Assembly: GCF_000321225.1 (NCBI RefSeq)
Contig: NW_004450663.1
Coordinates: 1,164,596-1,228,595, forward strand
Length of the DNA: 64,000 nt
Source of the DNA: Odobenus rosmarus divergens
Taxonomy: Eukaryota; Chordata; Mammalia; Carnivora; Odobenidae
Direction: 5' to 3'
Below, piece after piece: positions 33,001-43,328 of this stretch. The translations under genes and the position numbers were made by a program. Positions within the stretch are counted from its first letter, which is position 1, and each line of letters begins with the position of its first letter. Below the pieces are notes generated by a model that did no database searches, was not told the origin of the DNA, and saw nothing but the letters and a program-made list of their open reading frames with translations.

Positions 33001-33600
33001 CTCAAGTGGCCTGTATGACCTGGCAGATACTATATTACTACAAGTATCTGTGACAGGTTATAAATACTGTGTGAAATCTCTGGCAAACCTTAACAGAGTC
33101 AGAGCACAAATCTCTAAGGTTCTGGAACACAGGCATAGTTTCTGCAGCAGAAAACTTTAAAACAATATTTTTAAAGCAATGCCTGGCACACTGTTGGACC
33201 CTGGTAAAACTGAGTGCATTACAACAGGACACCAAGTAATCATACAAACAAAATTGTCCAGAGCTAGCTAGTATTGTCAGACTCACTAAGTCAAAAAGTC
33301 AGGTGGGCGCAGCATTAATCCATTGTGACACACACGTGTCCAGAGGGCACAGGACATTTATACATATAGGTGGTATAGACTTTCATGTCACCTATTTTTG
33401 CTGTAATTACCTCTTTCACTCAGCTCACTCTTATGGCCTTGTGGGGTGACCAAAGTGGAAAATCTGGGGTTAGTTTATGGATGGGCCATTTTGATATGTA
33501 GTTGTGAGTTCAGAATGGGCCTTTGTTAACACTACAGCCTCATGCAAAAGTGGCTTTGAAAGACTGATGAAAGAAAACCCCTACTGGGCAGAGCTAAAGC
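30050..33600 (+). pseudogene. ERVL gag and 5' pol region, decayed
   Basis: Position after the primer site and before clear RNase H/integrase remnants implies gag (about 30050-31900) and protease/reverse transcriptase (about 31900-33500). I see no intact motif. A TTAAAGGATGCAGGGTGGC stretch near 32185 and a TGGTAGATCTTACTATGG stretch near 32320 are compatible with RT-region remnants, but this is inferred from order. A SINEC piece interrupts at 31366-31455. Confidence 0.5.
31366..31455 (-). mobile_element. 5'-truncated SINEC fragment
   Basis: Only the SINE 3' half is present in reverse: GGAAGATTTTATTTATTTATTTGACAG-type tail, GAGAGAGACAGCGAGAGAGG, CAAGCAGGCGGAGTAGG. The tRNA-related head with the pol III boxes is missing. 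No TSD is visible. Confidence 0.8.
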
Positions 33601-34900
33601 ATCGAAGCTCTCATCATCAAGTTGTTCTGTAGAAAGAAGTAACCTGAGTAAGGAACATACATGGACTCATAGGTAGTGACAAATGACTTGTTTGGCTGGT
33701 CAGGGTCCTGAAAAGAGCAAGATTAGAAGATCGAAGGAAAAGATGTTAGAGCAAGAAGTATATGGATGGTCCTTCAAGGGTGAATGCAAAGTGTGTGGGT
33801 CTTATGTCCTCCAACCTGAGAGCAGTCACAGCAGTGGGGGCACTGAATAATCAGTTAGCTTCATCCAGTGGATATCAGCCAGCCTCTGTCCTCAGCTACC
33901 CCAGTGCATGGAGAAGCTATGGTGGCATGGATGGACCTAATGCATGGACTCTATAGCATGGAATCCCTTGTCATCACTGTTCACATCATTTCTGTTGCTA
34001 CTGAATGTTCAACCTGACAGATGTTAAGCCTATGATATGGTATCCTCTTTTCAAGAAGAGTAATCACTTGGCAGCAAACTGATTTCACTAGGCCATTTTT
34101 GCCTGGATTGAGTCTCTTTCATAATCCCTGGGGGTAATAAGTATTTTGGGTATGGATTTGTACTGCTTATTCTGAGTGCCTTGGCCAGTACTGCTATCCA
34201 CAGGCTACTAAGTTATTGTCATGGGATTTTGCAGAATATTGTGTCAGACCAATACACTTAAAGCAACAAGAAAGTGTAACACTTGCCACATGAGCAGAGG
34301 TTCCACTGGTTCTTCCATGTACTTTATCACCTACTTGCTCACATCTATCTGGAATATTGGGATGGATCCTTCAACCTGAAGCTAAGATGCCAGCTTAGAT
34401 ATGGCACCCTCTGGGTCTCAAGTGATGTCCTTCAATATTTGATGCATACTTTAACCAATAGTCATAATATGATATTGGTTCTGCAGTAGGTAAATAAGGC
34501 CCAGAATCCAAGAAGTAGAAGTAGGAGTGACCTCAATCATCATCACTTAGTGACCTTCTTGGGGAATGTGTTCTTCCTGTGCCTACGGGTTCAGGTTTTA
34601 CTGGACTACAGATCTAATTTCAGGGGCAATAAGATGCTCTTGCCAGGAGAATCAGAGGGATGTTCTTTCCAGAGATCCAGTAAGAATCCTACTCTGTCTC
34701 CCACCAAATGTCTCTTTATGCTATCACACTAGCAGACAAAGAAAAGAGTTATTATAATTGGTAGGGGTAGTTCACCTCTATATACATAAGATAATGTTGC
34801 TTTTAGATAGTGGTGATAGGGAGCAGGGAAGTATGGGATTAAAGAAATTTCTGGAGACACCTTTTGATGCCCCCAAACCCTGTCCATGTAAACGGACAAT
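33601..34900 (+). pseudogene. ERVL RNase H, integrase and dUTPase remnants
   Basis: About 33640-33960 corresponds to the end of RNase H and the start of integrase, with a 64-codon open piece at 33762-33956. About 34030-34530 corresponds to the integrase core and C-terminal part, including a tract near 34260-34370. About 34535-34900 matches the dUTPase-type domain that ERVL carries after integrase. Frame changes and stops occur throughout, and the enzymes' active residues are not preserved in one frame. The assignments rest on the order and similarity of translated pieces to the family, not on a search. Confidence 0.65.
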
Positions 34901-35182
34901 TGCAACAACAGGCTAAGAAAGGCATCATAACTAGGGGACAAGCAGAAGTGCTGATGGGCAAATCTAGAGCAAGTTGTAGAGATAGGAGATTATGTATATC
35001 AATTAAGACTCTAGAATCAGCTTTAGCAGGAGGGGCTAGAGCTTGCCCTAGTAAACCCTCTTTCATAAGTTTTCCTCTTTTTAGAAATTGAGATAGGCCA
35101 ACATCTCAAATAATTGCCAACTGGTAATTGGTATTGGACATGAGTGGATCTAAGTGGTGTAGGGAAAAGGCTCTAGCAGATG

Positions 35183-35632
35183 CTGTGAATACCCTACCCA
35201 TATTTCTGTGCCCTTCCCCTGCAGAGGACAACACCTTAAATTCCATTTCTAGCACCTGTATTTCTTTGTTCTAGGCTTTCTCAACTATTGATGTTGCTTC
35301 CTCTGACTATTAAAAAAATAAAAAAAAAAAAAAGCCAGAAGTGCAAGGAAATTAACACCCCCGGCAAGTTAATGATGTGGATTTGTATATAATCACCCCA
35401 GAATCCTTAACTTCAGATAAGATGATTCTGAATATAATGTTTTACACTGGTCCTAAGAATTTACCTGGCAAGATTTCACCCGAGTCATCTCTGGTGGGAT
35501 CTAGTTGGATAATGTCACTTCACTTCCTTTCTTCTGTGCTACACTTTCCTATCATCCCTTCCCAAATAAATGACCTGACACTTGAATCTTTCTCTCAAGA
35601 TCTGCTTCTGAGAGAACCTAAACAAAAACACT
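35183..35632 (+). repeat. ERVL 3' LTR (MLT2-like)
   Basis: Parts matching the 5' LTR: ATACCCTACCCATATTTCTG, then AGAAGTGCAAGGAAATTAAC, then TCCCAAATAAATGACCTGAC (AATAAA poly-A signal), ending near CTAAACAAAAACA. An A-rich patch at 35312-35334 is internal. It is somewhat longer than the 5' copy. Confidence 0.7.
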
Positions 35633-36003
35633 AGTCTCATAATCTTGTAATTGCTCATTGTGGGGATTCAATAGTTGCTGTGTAAATCAATGAAATAGCA
35701 AGAATTTATATAAAGTTGTGGTTATAAAAGTAGCATTAAAAAGAGCAATAATGGGACATAATTCTAAATTATCAAGGGACACACACACAAATAGCAGAGA
35801 ACTATATGTTATATAGTTAACATAGTAAAAGATTTTGAAAGGGAACAGTAAAAGCAGAAAGCATCATCTAAACTGTGAGACACAATTAAGACCAAATATA
35901 TATTTCATACCAAGAAATGAAAATAAAATTACCTATTTAAATACAAAGAATGTCATATTGGATTACAAAGGCAAAGCATTGGACTATAACTTGACTTAAA
36001 AAG
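35633..36003. other. unassigned AT-rich sequence, possibly old L1
   Basis: A-rich in the style of L1 coding sequence (AGACACAATTAAGACCAAAT) but not anchored. Confidence 0.3.
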
Positions 36004-36244
36004 GTTGAACAATTGGGGTACCTTGGTGGCTCAGTTGGTTAAGCAGCTGCCATCACTTCCGGTCATGATCCCAGGGTCCTGGGATGGAGCCCCACACCGA
36101 GCCCCATGTCCCACATTGGGCTCCCCGCTCGGTGGGGAGTCTCCTTCTACCTCTCCCTCTGCCTGCTGCTCAGCCTACTTGTGCTCTCTCTATCTCCCTG
36201 TCAAATAAATAAAAAAATATTTTTTTAAAAAATATGTTGAACAA
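36004..36244 (+). mobile_element. SINEC with target-site duplication
   Basis: GTTGAACAA flanks both ends (36004-36012 and 36236-36244). The body begins TTGGGGTACCTTGGTGGCTC, keeps the A-box region GTTGGTTAAGCAG, and ends with TGTCAAATAAATAAAAAAAT. The overlapping 67-codon frame (36005-36208) is just SINE sequence. Confidence 0.92.
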
Positions 36245-36879
36245 CAGAAGGATGGGCAATTTTACAACTGAAAAAATGTAGATGAAGGAATGGACTAAAA
36301 TCTTAATATTACTCAAGGATGAGGTAAAAAAGAGAAAGAAAAAAAAGACTGATTTATAGATGGAGTTTATTTGTTCTAATGGAGATGAAGTTTTAAATAT
36401 ATACTTAGTTCAGAATATATTGTCATTGTCAACATAGAAAAACTATGGGAGAAATAAATAGCAATATATTACTAATTTAATATATTATCCTCGGTGCTTG
36501 ACATGGAAGCATGCAAGGAGCAACACATAAAACTTAACACCTTATTTAGTTATTTTTATGTCACTGAATTCTAATTCTTGAATAGACTGCATTCTTTTCT
36601 TAAGTTTATGGTGTACAATTGAATGCATATGATGTTCTGTAGGAAATTGAAAAGGGAAAATATCCAAAATGAGTTTAGAATTTAAAAGATCTAAAAGAGA
36701 TTAGAACTGGGGAGGCTTTTTTCCATAAATCCTCATAGAAAAGATGCTTTTAATAATGGTGAAAGCCAGAAACCATAAGCATTTTTTAATGACAATACAC
36801 AGGATAGAAAACATTTTGTCAGGCAAAAATAAAGTAAAAATTCGAACAAAAGTTTGGATAAAAAGTTTGTGGGACATAT
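36245..36879. other. unassigned AT-rich sequence
   Basis: May continue the old L1 that becomes clear at 36880, but nothing diagnostic is seen. Confidence 0.3.
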
Positions 36880-37515
36880 TTCAAGTGAAGTTTTTTGCTT
36901 CCTTAATGTATAGTTAATAAAATATAATAAGAAAGCACCAGCCCATTAAAATAATCAGCAAACCAAAATTTCACAGAAGAGCAAAGACAGACAGCCATAA
37001 AACATAAAAAAAAAAAAAATACAAAACTTGATCTCACTCATACAAAAATGAAGCCACAACAATACATCATTTTTCACCTATGGGATTGAGAAACAGCAAA
37101 AACGTTTGGTAACAGTGTAATGGCAAGGAGTGTGCATTTTCCTTTATTGCTGGCTACAGTATAAACTGTTACCTCTCAACTGGAGGGCAAAATGACAACA
37201 GATATCAAATGGCCATAATTTCTGACCCAGAAATTCAATTTTTTAGCAATTTATTCTATAAAGAGGCTCACATATGATTACAAAATGTTTAAAAATGAGA
37301 TTCGTTCCAACTTTTTTCCCCTAACAACAGAAGATTGTAAGACCTATCAAAGGTAAGTAGTCAAATATATTATGTTGCATTCCTATAATGGAGCCCTCCT
37401 TATTACAATGAATGAGAAATTATTATCAAAGTTAATAATGAGAAATCTCCAATTATTGTTAAGTGAAACACACAAGTAGCAGATCAGGACAAAATGCCCT
37501 ACTATCTAAATAGTT
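36880..37515 (+). mobile_element. old L1 LINE (L1M type) ORF2 3' part
   Basis: CATCATTTTTCACCTATGGG, TTTGGTAACAGTGTAATGGC, TTTATTGCTGGCTACAGTAT, TTCTGACCCAGAAATTCAAT and TTATTCTATAAAGAGGCTCA follow the ORF2 C-terminal order of old mammalian L1. The end, TTGTTAAGTGAAACACACAAG, also fits. Confidence 0.7.
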
Positions 37516-37524
37516 AATATATGT

Positions 37525-37935
37525 TTACTCATTCAGTTATTCAAAAATATTTATTGACATATACTCTTTCTAGGTTCTGGGAATATAATGGTAAATGAGA
37601 CAATCTGAGTTCTGAGTTCATATTCAATGGTGGGCAGAATGAGAGGTGATTTAAAAGAAAAAAGAAAAGATTGATGACTTTATTTCATTTCAGGCAGGGT
37701 AAGTGTTTTGAAGATTAATAACAAAGAGTAAATGAAAAAAGTGCAGAAATGGAGAATGGAGGGTGCTCTTTTAAATCAGATGATCAATGATATCCACTCT
37801 GAAGAGGTGACATATCAGCAGATTCCTCAATAAAGTGGAGGAGCTGATCATGTGGATGCCTATAAATACATGAAAAAGGAAAAAAGTGACTTTGGGCAGG
37901 TGAACTGGCCTTGCTGAACCTTCATTCCCATAGCC
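37525..37935 (-). repeat. L2 LINE fragment
   Basis: Reverse L2: TCATTCAGTTATTCAAAAAT, TATTTATTGACATATACTCT, GGTTCTGGGAATATAATGG, and further decayed matches to about 37930 including AAGAGGTGACATATCAGCAG. Confidence 0.6.
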
Positions 37936-38049
37936 ACAGCACAGGAAACACCATATCAACAATAACTACTCTGGTGTTTGCATCAGTCAGGACTTTCTTG
38001 GTTGCAAATGACACAAAACAAAACAACTGCCTTAGAGCAATGATGGGTT
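37936..38049. repeat. old repeat, family unresolved
   Basis: TCAGGACTTTCTTGGTTGCA with AAAACAACTGCCTTAGAGCA resembles the start of a dispersed mammalian repeat that also seems present at 40305. The L1 that follows interrupts it. Confidence 0.3.
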
Positions 38050-38692
38050 TTATAAGCTTATATGTTATGTTAATCGCCATACATTAAATCATTAGTTTTT
38101 GATGTAGAGTTCCATGATTCATTGTTTGTGTATAACACCCTGTGCTCCATGCAGAACGTGCCCTCTTTAAAACTCATCACCAGGCTAACCCATCCTCCCA
38201 CCCCCTCCCCTCTAGAACCCTCAGTTTGTTTTTCAGAGTCCATAGTCTCTCATGGTTCATCTCCCCCTCCAATTTGCCCCCCTTCACTCTTCCCCTCCTG
38301 CTATCTTCTTCTTTTTTTTTTAAACATATAATGTATTATTTGTTTCAGAGGTACAGATCTCTGATTCAACAGTCTTGCACAATTCACATTGCTCACCATA
38401 GCACATACCCTCCCCAATGTCTATCACCCAGCCACCCCATCCCTCTCACCCCCACCACTCCAGCAACCCTCAGTTTGTTTCCTGAGATTAAGAATTCCTC
38501 ATATCAGTGAGGTCATATGATACATGTCTTTCTCTGATTGACTTATTTCCCTCAGCATAACACCCTCCAGTTCCATCCACGTCATTGCAAATGGCAAGAT
38601 TTCATTTTTTGATGGCTGCATAATATTCCATTATATATATATATATACCACATCTTTATCCATTCATCTGTCGATGGACATTATAAGCTTAT
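38050..38692 (-). mobile_element. 5'-truncated L1 LINE with target-site duplication
   Basis: TTATAAGCTTAT flanks the element (38050-38061 and 38681-38692, perfect). It contains the two-module 3' UTR in reverse: terminal motif at 38095-38125, AACCCTCAGTTTGTTT at 38217 and again at 38465. Then follows the last part of ORF2, up to a (TA)n run at 38630-38647. Only the last ~620 nt of the L1 were copied. Confidence 0.93.
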
Positions 38693-40304
38693 GTATTAAC
38701 CTCACAAGGCAGCAGAAGAAATTAGTCTTGTGGACTACTCAAGTCAGGGGTGAGAAAGCCTTCAGGATTGTCAGGCTCTTACCGTTGCTTCTCTGTAATG
38801 GTGGTCTATACCTCTGATCTCACACAAGCCTCTTTGACACTTGAGGAATGCGGGTTGGGACAAGCACCCAACTACTTCAGGGCTCACAATCTCTCACTTT
38901 ACCCACCAAGGAAAGACAGTCACTCCTCCATGAGTTGTAACTCAAAAATCCAAGGGTAGGTCTCTGGCCCAATTTGTCTTATTTCCGCCCTCCCCATAGT
39001 TAGCACAGTGGGACAGGCTGAAGTGGGGCTACAAGAATTTACCAAAAGCAGGCAACACTCTTCTGAAATGAAGGGCGCTTGTCCAGAGGAAATAATAACT
39101 GGCCACAGCAGGAGGGTTATGATGACCAAATGGTATAATTTGTGGGAACTACTTATTGGTCACGGATACTGGACCTTGAGACCTGCGTGTACCACAGGTA
39201 TATTCACATCACCGTGAAGTCACCAGGACAGATCAATTGATCAGTAACTCTCTTCCAGCTGTTTCAGACCTGCCTACCATATACTGCTAAGTGAATTAGT
39301 TGTTATCAATAAGTCTTGTTCTATATCTTTACATTAGATGACAATGCCTTTCTCTTCTTTGTTGCTTTATTTATTATTCATTTTCTGAGGCATGGGCTAG
39401 ACAATGTGATTCTTTGTAAGTTGTAGATGTCCCACAAAATACTAGCAGGTAACAGATACTCAAAAACATGCTTTTATTAACTAACCTTTCACTTCTCCCT
39501 TCATGTGTCTTACCTGCCTATTGTTCCTGCTGCTCTTACTCAAAATTACAGTGAGCTCATTAGGAAAGGGTAAAAGTGATCCACAGTCTCCTCGTCCTGC
39601 TTGGTTCACTTTTGTATCAGTTCTTCTTTAGGAAGCGCTATTAGGTTAAATTCACCCCTCATTGGCTTCCCTAATCAAACCCTAAATTCCCGTGACACAC
39701 ACTATCCTCTCCTATTTACCTAAACATTTGTAATTTCCTTTACCTTCTTCACACTAATGTAGGAGAGATATGGATGCCACCCTAATTGGCCTTTTGTCCT
39801 AATTAAATTTTCTAGTTTCTTCTTAAATGCTGTTCAGCACTATTCTTTTCCATCACCTCTAATATCTAATTCTTTGGTTATTTATTTCCATTTCTTTGTT
39901 TGTTGTGTTAACATTATCATGCGGAATTGAAAGAAGCTTGAAGGTTTTGTGCAGAACCAGAAACCAAGCACAGTTTCTTCTTTGCTGTTTAAGCCCTCTC
40001 CCTCTGACTCTGACCATGCTACTCCTGTCTGTAGTCTGTAGTGCCATTATTCATAAGGAGACCACAAAAATAATCGTTAGGAAGTTATTTTTTCATTTCC
40101 ATTCTTTAGGTATTTCCCTCCACTAACTCATTAAACTGTATTTTTCCTAAGTAGAATAGGAAAAGTGTGTGAACCTAAGATACACCTGGTTTCATTCATT
40201 AGTTGTGTGAGCTTTATCATTTAATTATTCACTGAAAAATAAGTTTCAATGTTGCCATCTGTACCAATGAGACCAATCTGTACCAATGTGGTGATAATAC
40301 CTGA
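38693..40304. other. unassigned sequence
   Basis: The first ~200 bp may continue the repeat at 37936. The rest shows no recognisable element. Frames at 38750-39217 and 39859-40126 lack domains. Confidence 0.35.
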
Positions 40305-40830
40305 TTCTCTTAGAAACCATGACAGAAAATCTGACTTGAACTGGCTTAAGTCAAAAAGGGAATTTATTAGCTTAGGCAGATGAAATGGTCAGAGCTAGGA
40401 AAACTGAAATTGTGGCTGGTTTCGGGGCTTAATGCTAACAAGAAGTCTCAGCCTCTCTTGAGCTCTTGACTCTATGGTGGATGGACTTGTTGGCCTCTGT
40501 TAGCCCCAGGCTCTACTCAGGCAAGCATAAGATCACTCTACCAACTAGATATCACACACACCACCACGAGACTCAAATCCATCTGTAAGAGGGCATGTCT
40601 CCTCAAGCAGGTAAGCCAAAAAATGGGAATATAACTCTCATTGGTTGGTTATCTAATCACTGGGCTGGAGAAACAAAGCACATTATTTAGTTAAACTACA
40701 AGTTGGCCCCACTTTCATCTCAATCAGCTTGAGTCAAAATAGAGCCAATGACTTTCATGCATAAGTTCCAGATAAGCCCCCTCTATGCACTCCCAAGTCT
40801 TACCATCTCAGAGAAGGTGTCACAAAATAG
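40305..40830. repeat. old interspersed repeat, family unresolved
   Basis: ACTTGAACTGGCTTAAGTCA followed by AAAGGGAATTTATTAGCTTA looks like a dispersed mammalian repeat I have met elsewhere but cannot name. The right border is a guess. Confidence 0.35.
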
Positions 40831-41144
40831 CTCAGAAGTCCCTAACTCTCCTGGTAATGCTGCCCTTCCCCAGGGGCATGTCATCCTTGAGAATAGCTTT
40901 GAATAAATAGTACTAAACTCAGCATACCTGGAAAGGCCCCACAACGATCTCCACAAATCACAGGTTCATTCTAAACTGCCCTGATATCACTTCTTTCCCT
41001 GTTACCTTGCATTCTCTACCCATGGAGATAATTCTTATAAGTATTATAAGATTAGTCATGTTGCTAGAGCTATCCTTCAGTTCTCAGATCTTATGCTACT
41101 TGACCTCTGAGCTCCATTCAAAATAATTGCCCCTCCCCCACCTT
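40831..41144. other. unassigned sequence
   Basis: No element recognised. Confidence 0.4.
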
Positions 41145-41356
41145 TGGCAGGCTTTCTTCCCTTGACTTCCAGGACATCACACTCTCCTGGGTTTTATCCT
41201 ACCTCGCTGGTCTTTGTTTTTCAGTCTCTTAGACAGAATCCTCTGCTTTGCCCTGTTCAGTGTTGCAGCACCTCAAGGGACATTTTCTTGTTCTCTTTTA
41301 TACCTACCTATTCATTTGTCAATCCTCTCCAGACACATGGTATTAAAATTATTTAC
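41145..41356 (+). repeat. L2 LINE ORF2 fragment, part 1
   Basis: CATCACACTCTCCTGGGTTT, TATCCTACCTCGCTGGTCTT and TTTTCAGTCTCTTAGACAG match the order of the L2 reverse transcriptase region. The frame at 41144-41407 covers it but is broken. It continues at 41452 after a tiny L1 insertion. Confidence 0.65.
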
Positions 41357-41451
41357 ATAAAAAAAGCAATGAATCATGGAACACTACATCAAAAACTAAT
41401 GATGTAATGTATGGTGATTAACACAACAATTAAAAAATTTAAAGAAAAAAA
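41357..41451 (+). mobile_element. very short L1 LINE 3' tail
   Basis: Only the last ~75 nt of the two-module L1 3' UTR (GCAATGAATCATGGAACACT to ATTAACACAACAATT) plus an A-rich tail. A TSD is not clear: AAAATTATTTA before and AAAATATTTA after differ by one base. Confidence 0.8.
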
Positions 41452-41881
41452 AGACACAAAATATTTATTTTTAGTTCGGACCTCTCTCCCAAATTTCAGA
41501 CTTATATATCCTATTTTTTTACTCAATATCCACTCGTAGGTGCTAAAATATCTCTAATGTCAACATGTTTAAAACAGATGCCCTGATCCCCCCCCAACAC
41601 CCCCACCACCAGACAAAGCCCTCCAATCTCATTTGATGATAAATACATCTTTCCCTTTGCTCAGCTTAAAATCTTGGAATCATCATTACTCTCTTATTTT
41701 TCTTCAAAAGGTACCTCCATTTTATCAGGAAAACTTGTTGGATCTCCCCTCTCCATGTATTCTGAATCCAACTGCTATCACCACCCACACTGTTGCCACC
41801 CTGTTCTGAAACATTTGAATTGACCCTAACTGGTTTTCTTGCCTATATTTTATTCTCAGCCTAGCACCTAGAACCGTCTGA
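41452..41881 (+). repeat. L2 LINE ORF2 fragment, part 2
   Basis: CGGACCTCTCTCCCAAATTT, ATGTCAACATGTTTAAAACA, AAATCTTGGAATCATCATTA (the reverse transcriptase end), ACTTGTTGGATCTCCCCTC and TAACTGGTTTTCTTGCC are in L2 + order. Confidence 0.75.
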
Positions 41882-42568
41882 AAAACAGTATGGAGATTCC
41901 TCAAAAAAAAATTAAAATAGAACTACCCTATGATCCAGCGATTGAACTACTAGGTATTTACCCAAAGAATTCAAAAATACTTATTCAGAGGGACACATGT
42001 ACCCTGCTGTTTTTAGCAGCAATACCAACAATAGCCAAACTATGGAGAGAGCCCAAATGTCCATCAACTGATGAATGGATAAAGAAGATGTGGTGTGTGC
42101 GTGTGTGTGTGTGTGTGTAATGGAATATTACCCAGCCATAAAAAAGAATGAAATCTTGCCATTTGCAATGATGTGGAGCTAAAGTATATTATGCTAAGGG
42201 AAATAAGTCAGTCATAGAAAGACAAATATCATATGATTTCACTCATATGTGGAATTTAAGAAACAAAACAGATGATTATAGGGGAAAAAAGAGAGAGAGA
42301 GAGAGAGGTAAACCATAAAACAGACTCTTACCTATAGAGAACAAACTGAGGGCTGCTGGAAGGTAGGTGGGCAGGGGGATGGGTTAACTGGGTGATGGGT
42401 ATTAAACAGTGTGCTTGCTGTGTTGAGCACTGGATGTTTTATGTGAGTGATGAATCACTAAATTCTACTCCTGAAATTAATATTACATGGTATGTTAACT
42501 AACTGGAATTTAAATTAAAACTTGAAAATAAATAAACAAACAAATAAATAATAAAATAAAATAAAATA
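41882..42568 (+). mobile_element. L1 LINE, 5'-truncated, inserted in L2
   Basis: ORF2 C-terminus (76-codon open piece at 41890-42120) and single-module 3' UTR with AACAAACTGAGGGCTGCTGG, GGGTGATGGGTATTAAACAG and GTATGTTAACTAACTGGAAT, then an A-rich tail. A (GT)n run at 42089-42118 has grown within ORF2. It looks slightly older than the - strand L1 at 38050. TSD not resolved. Confidence 0.88.
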
Positions 42569-43010
42569 GAGTCAGATCATGTCACTCTTGTGCTTCAAAT
42601 TTTAAAATCTAAAGTCCCTCTAGGTAGTCTGTAAGACGGAGTCCCTGACTCATCTACTAGTCTCCCCGTCACTCATTGTGCTTCAGACAGATCGGCCTCC
42701 AGGCTGTCCTTCAACACAAGTTAAGCATGTTCCTGTTTTAGAACTTTTATTCCAGCTGTCCTCATGCCTGGAAGACTCTTACCCCCTACATCTAATTGTC
42801 TATGACTCTAACCTTCTTACAATCTTTGCTGAAATATCCCTTGCAAGTGAGGTCATTCTCAGTTTCCCTATTTATTACTGCATTTTACTCCCACTGCCTT
42901 CTGCATTCTGATTCCCTCTTACACTGCTGTGCCTTCTTTTACTTACTGGTACTGATCACCTTCTAATGCATTTGTTACTTTACCTCAGTACATTTATATT
43001 TACATGATAG
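42569..43010 (+). repeat. L2 LINE fragment, part 3
   Basis: L2 resumes after the L1 with AGAGTCAGATCATGTCACTC, then TTAAAATCTAAAGTCCCTC, CACTCATTGTGCTTCAGACA and CTGTCCTCATGCCTGGAAGA, continuing the order from 41881. Confidence 0.75.
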
Positions 43011-43224
43011 AATATATATACATACAGTGGTATGCTTAAGCCTGCCCTTCCTTTCATACAGGAGCTGATTGCACACATTTACTTCCAACTCTGTATTCAA
43101 GTGGTAGCTTCCAACTGATGATGGTAGGTTATGTAGATCACAAAAATTCACAAATGCTCCAAGTTAGGGCCCTCTTTCATTTTTTGAAGAAACAATTCTC
43201 AAATATTTTCAGAACCATACCCAT
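43011..43224. other. unassigned stretch between L2 parts
   Basis: Includes a short TATATACATACA patch at 43013; may be decayed L2. Confidence 0.3.
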
Positions 43225-43328
43225 GAGATCAGAGATCTTTGTTTTATTAATTACCATATCCACAATATCTAGACTGTGCCTGGCTTTGGTAGCCACTTAA
43301 TAAACATTTACTGAATGAATACTTAAGA
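43225..43328 (+). repeat. L2 LINE 3' end
   Basis: TTACCATATCCACAATATCT, GACTGTGCCTGGCTTTGGTA, TTAATAAACATTTACTGAAT: the L2 terminus, likely the end of the copy that starts at 41145. Confidence 0.75.

Larger units (their letters stand above)
29508..35632 (+). mobile_element. ERVL (class III) endogenous retrovirus, nearly full length, decayed
   Basis: The order is 5' LTR, tRNA-Leu-type primer site, gag region, pol region with RNase H/integrase and dUTPase remnants, then 3' LTR. At 6.1 kb it is close to the size I expect for ERVL, which lacks a typical env. Both LTRs share an AGAAGTGC(C/A)AG-type motif and the MLT2-like end with an (A/C)AAACTAAGACA-type terminus. Every frame is broken by many stops and shifts, with no open stretch over about 100 codons. 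A truncated SINEC and a microsatellite lie inside. It is an ancient fixed relic, not a viable virus. Confidence 0.8.

Noticed and set aside
33762..33956. 64-codon frame as a host gene
   Set aside because: It is the RNase H/integrase boundary remnant of the ERVL provirus.
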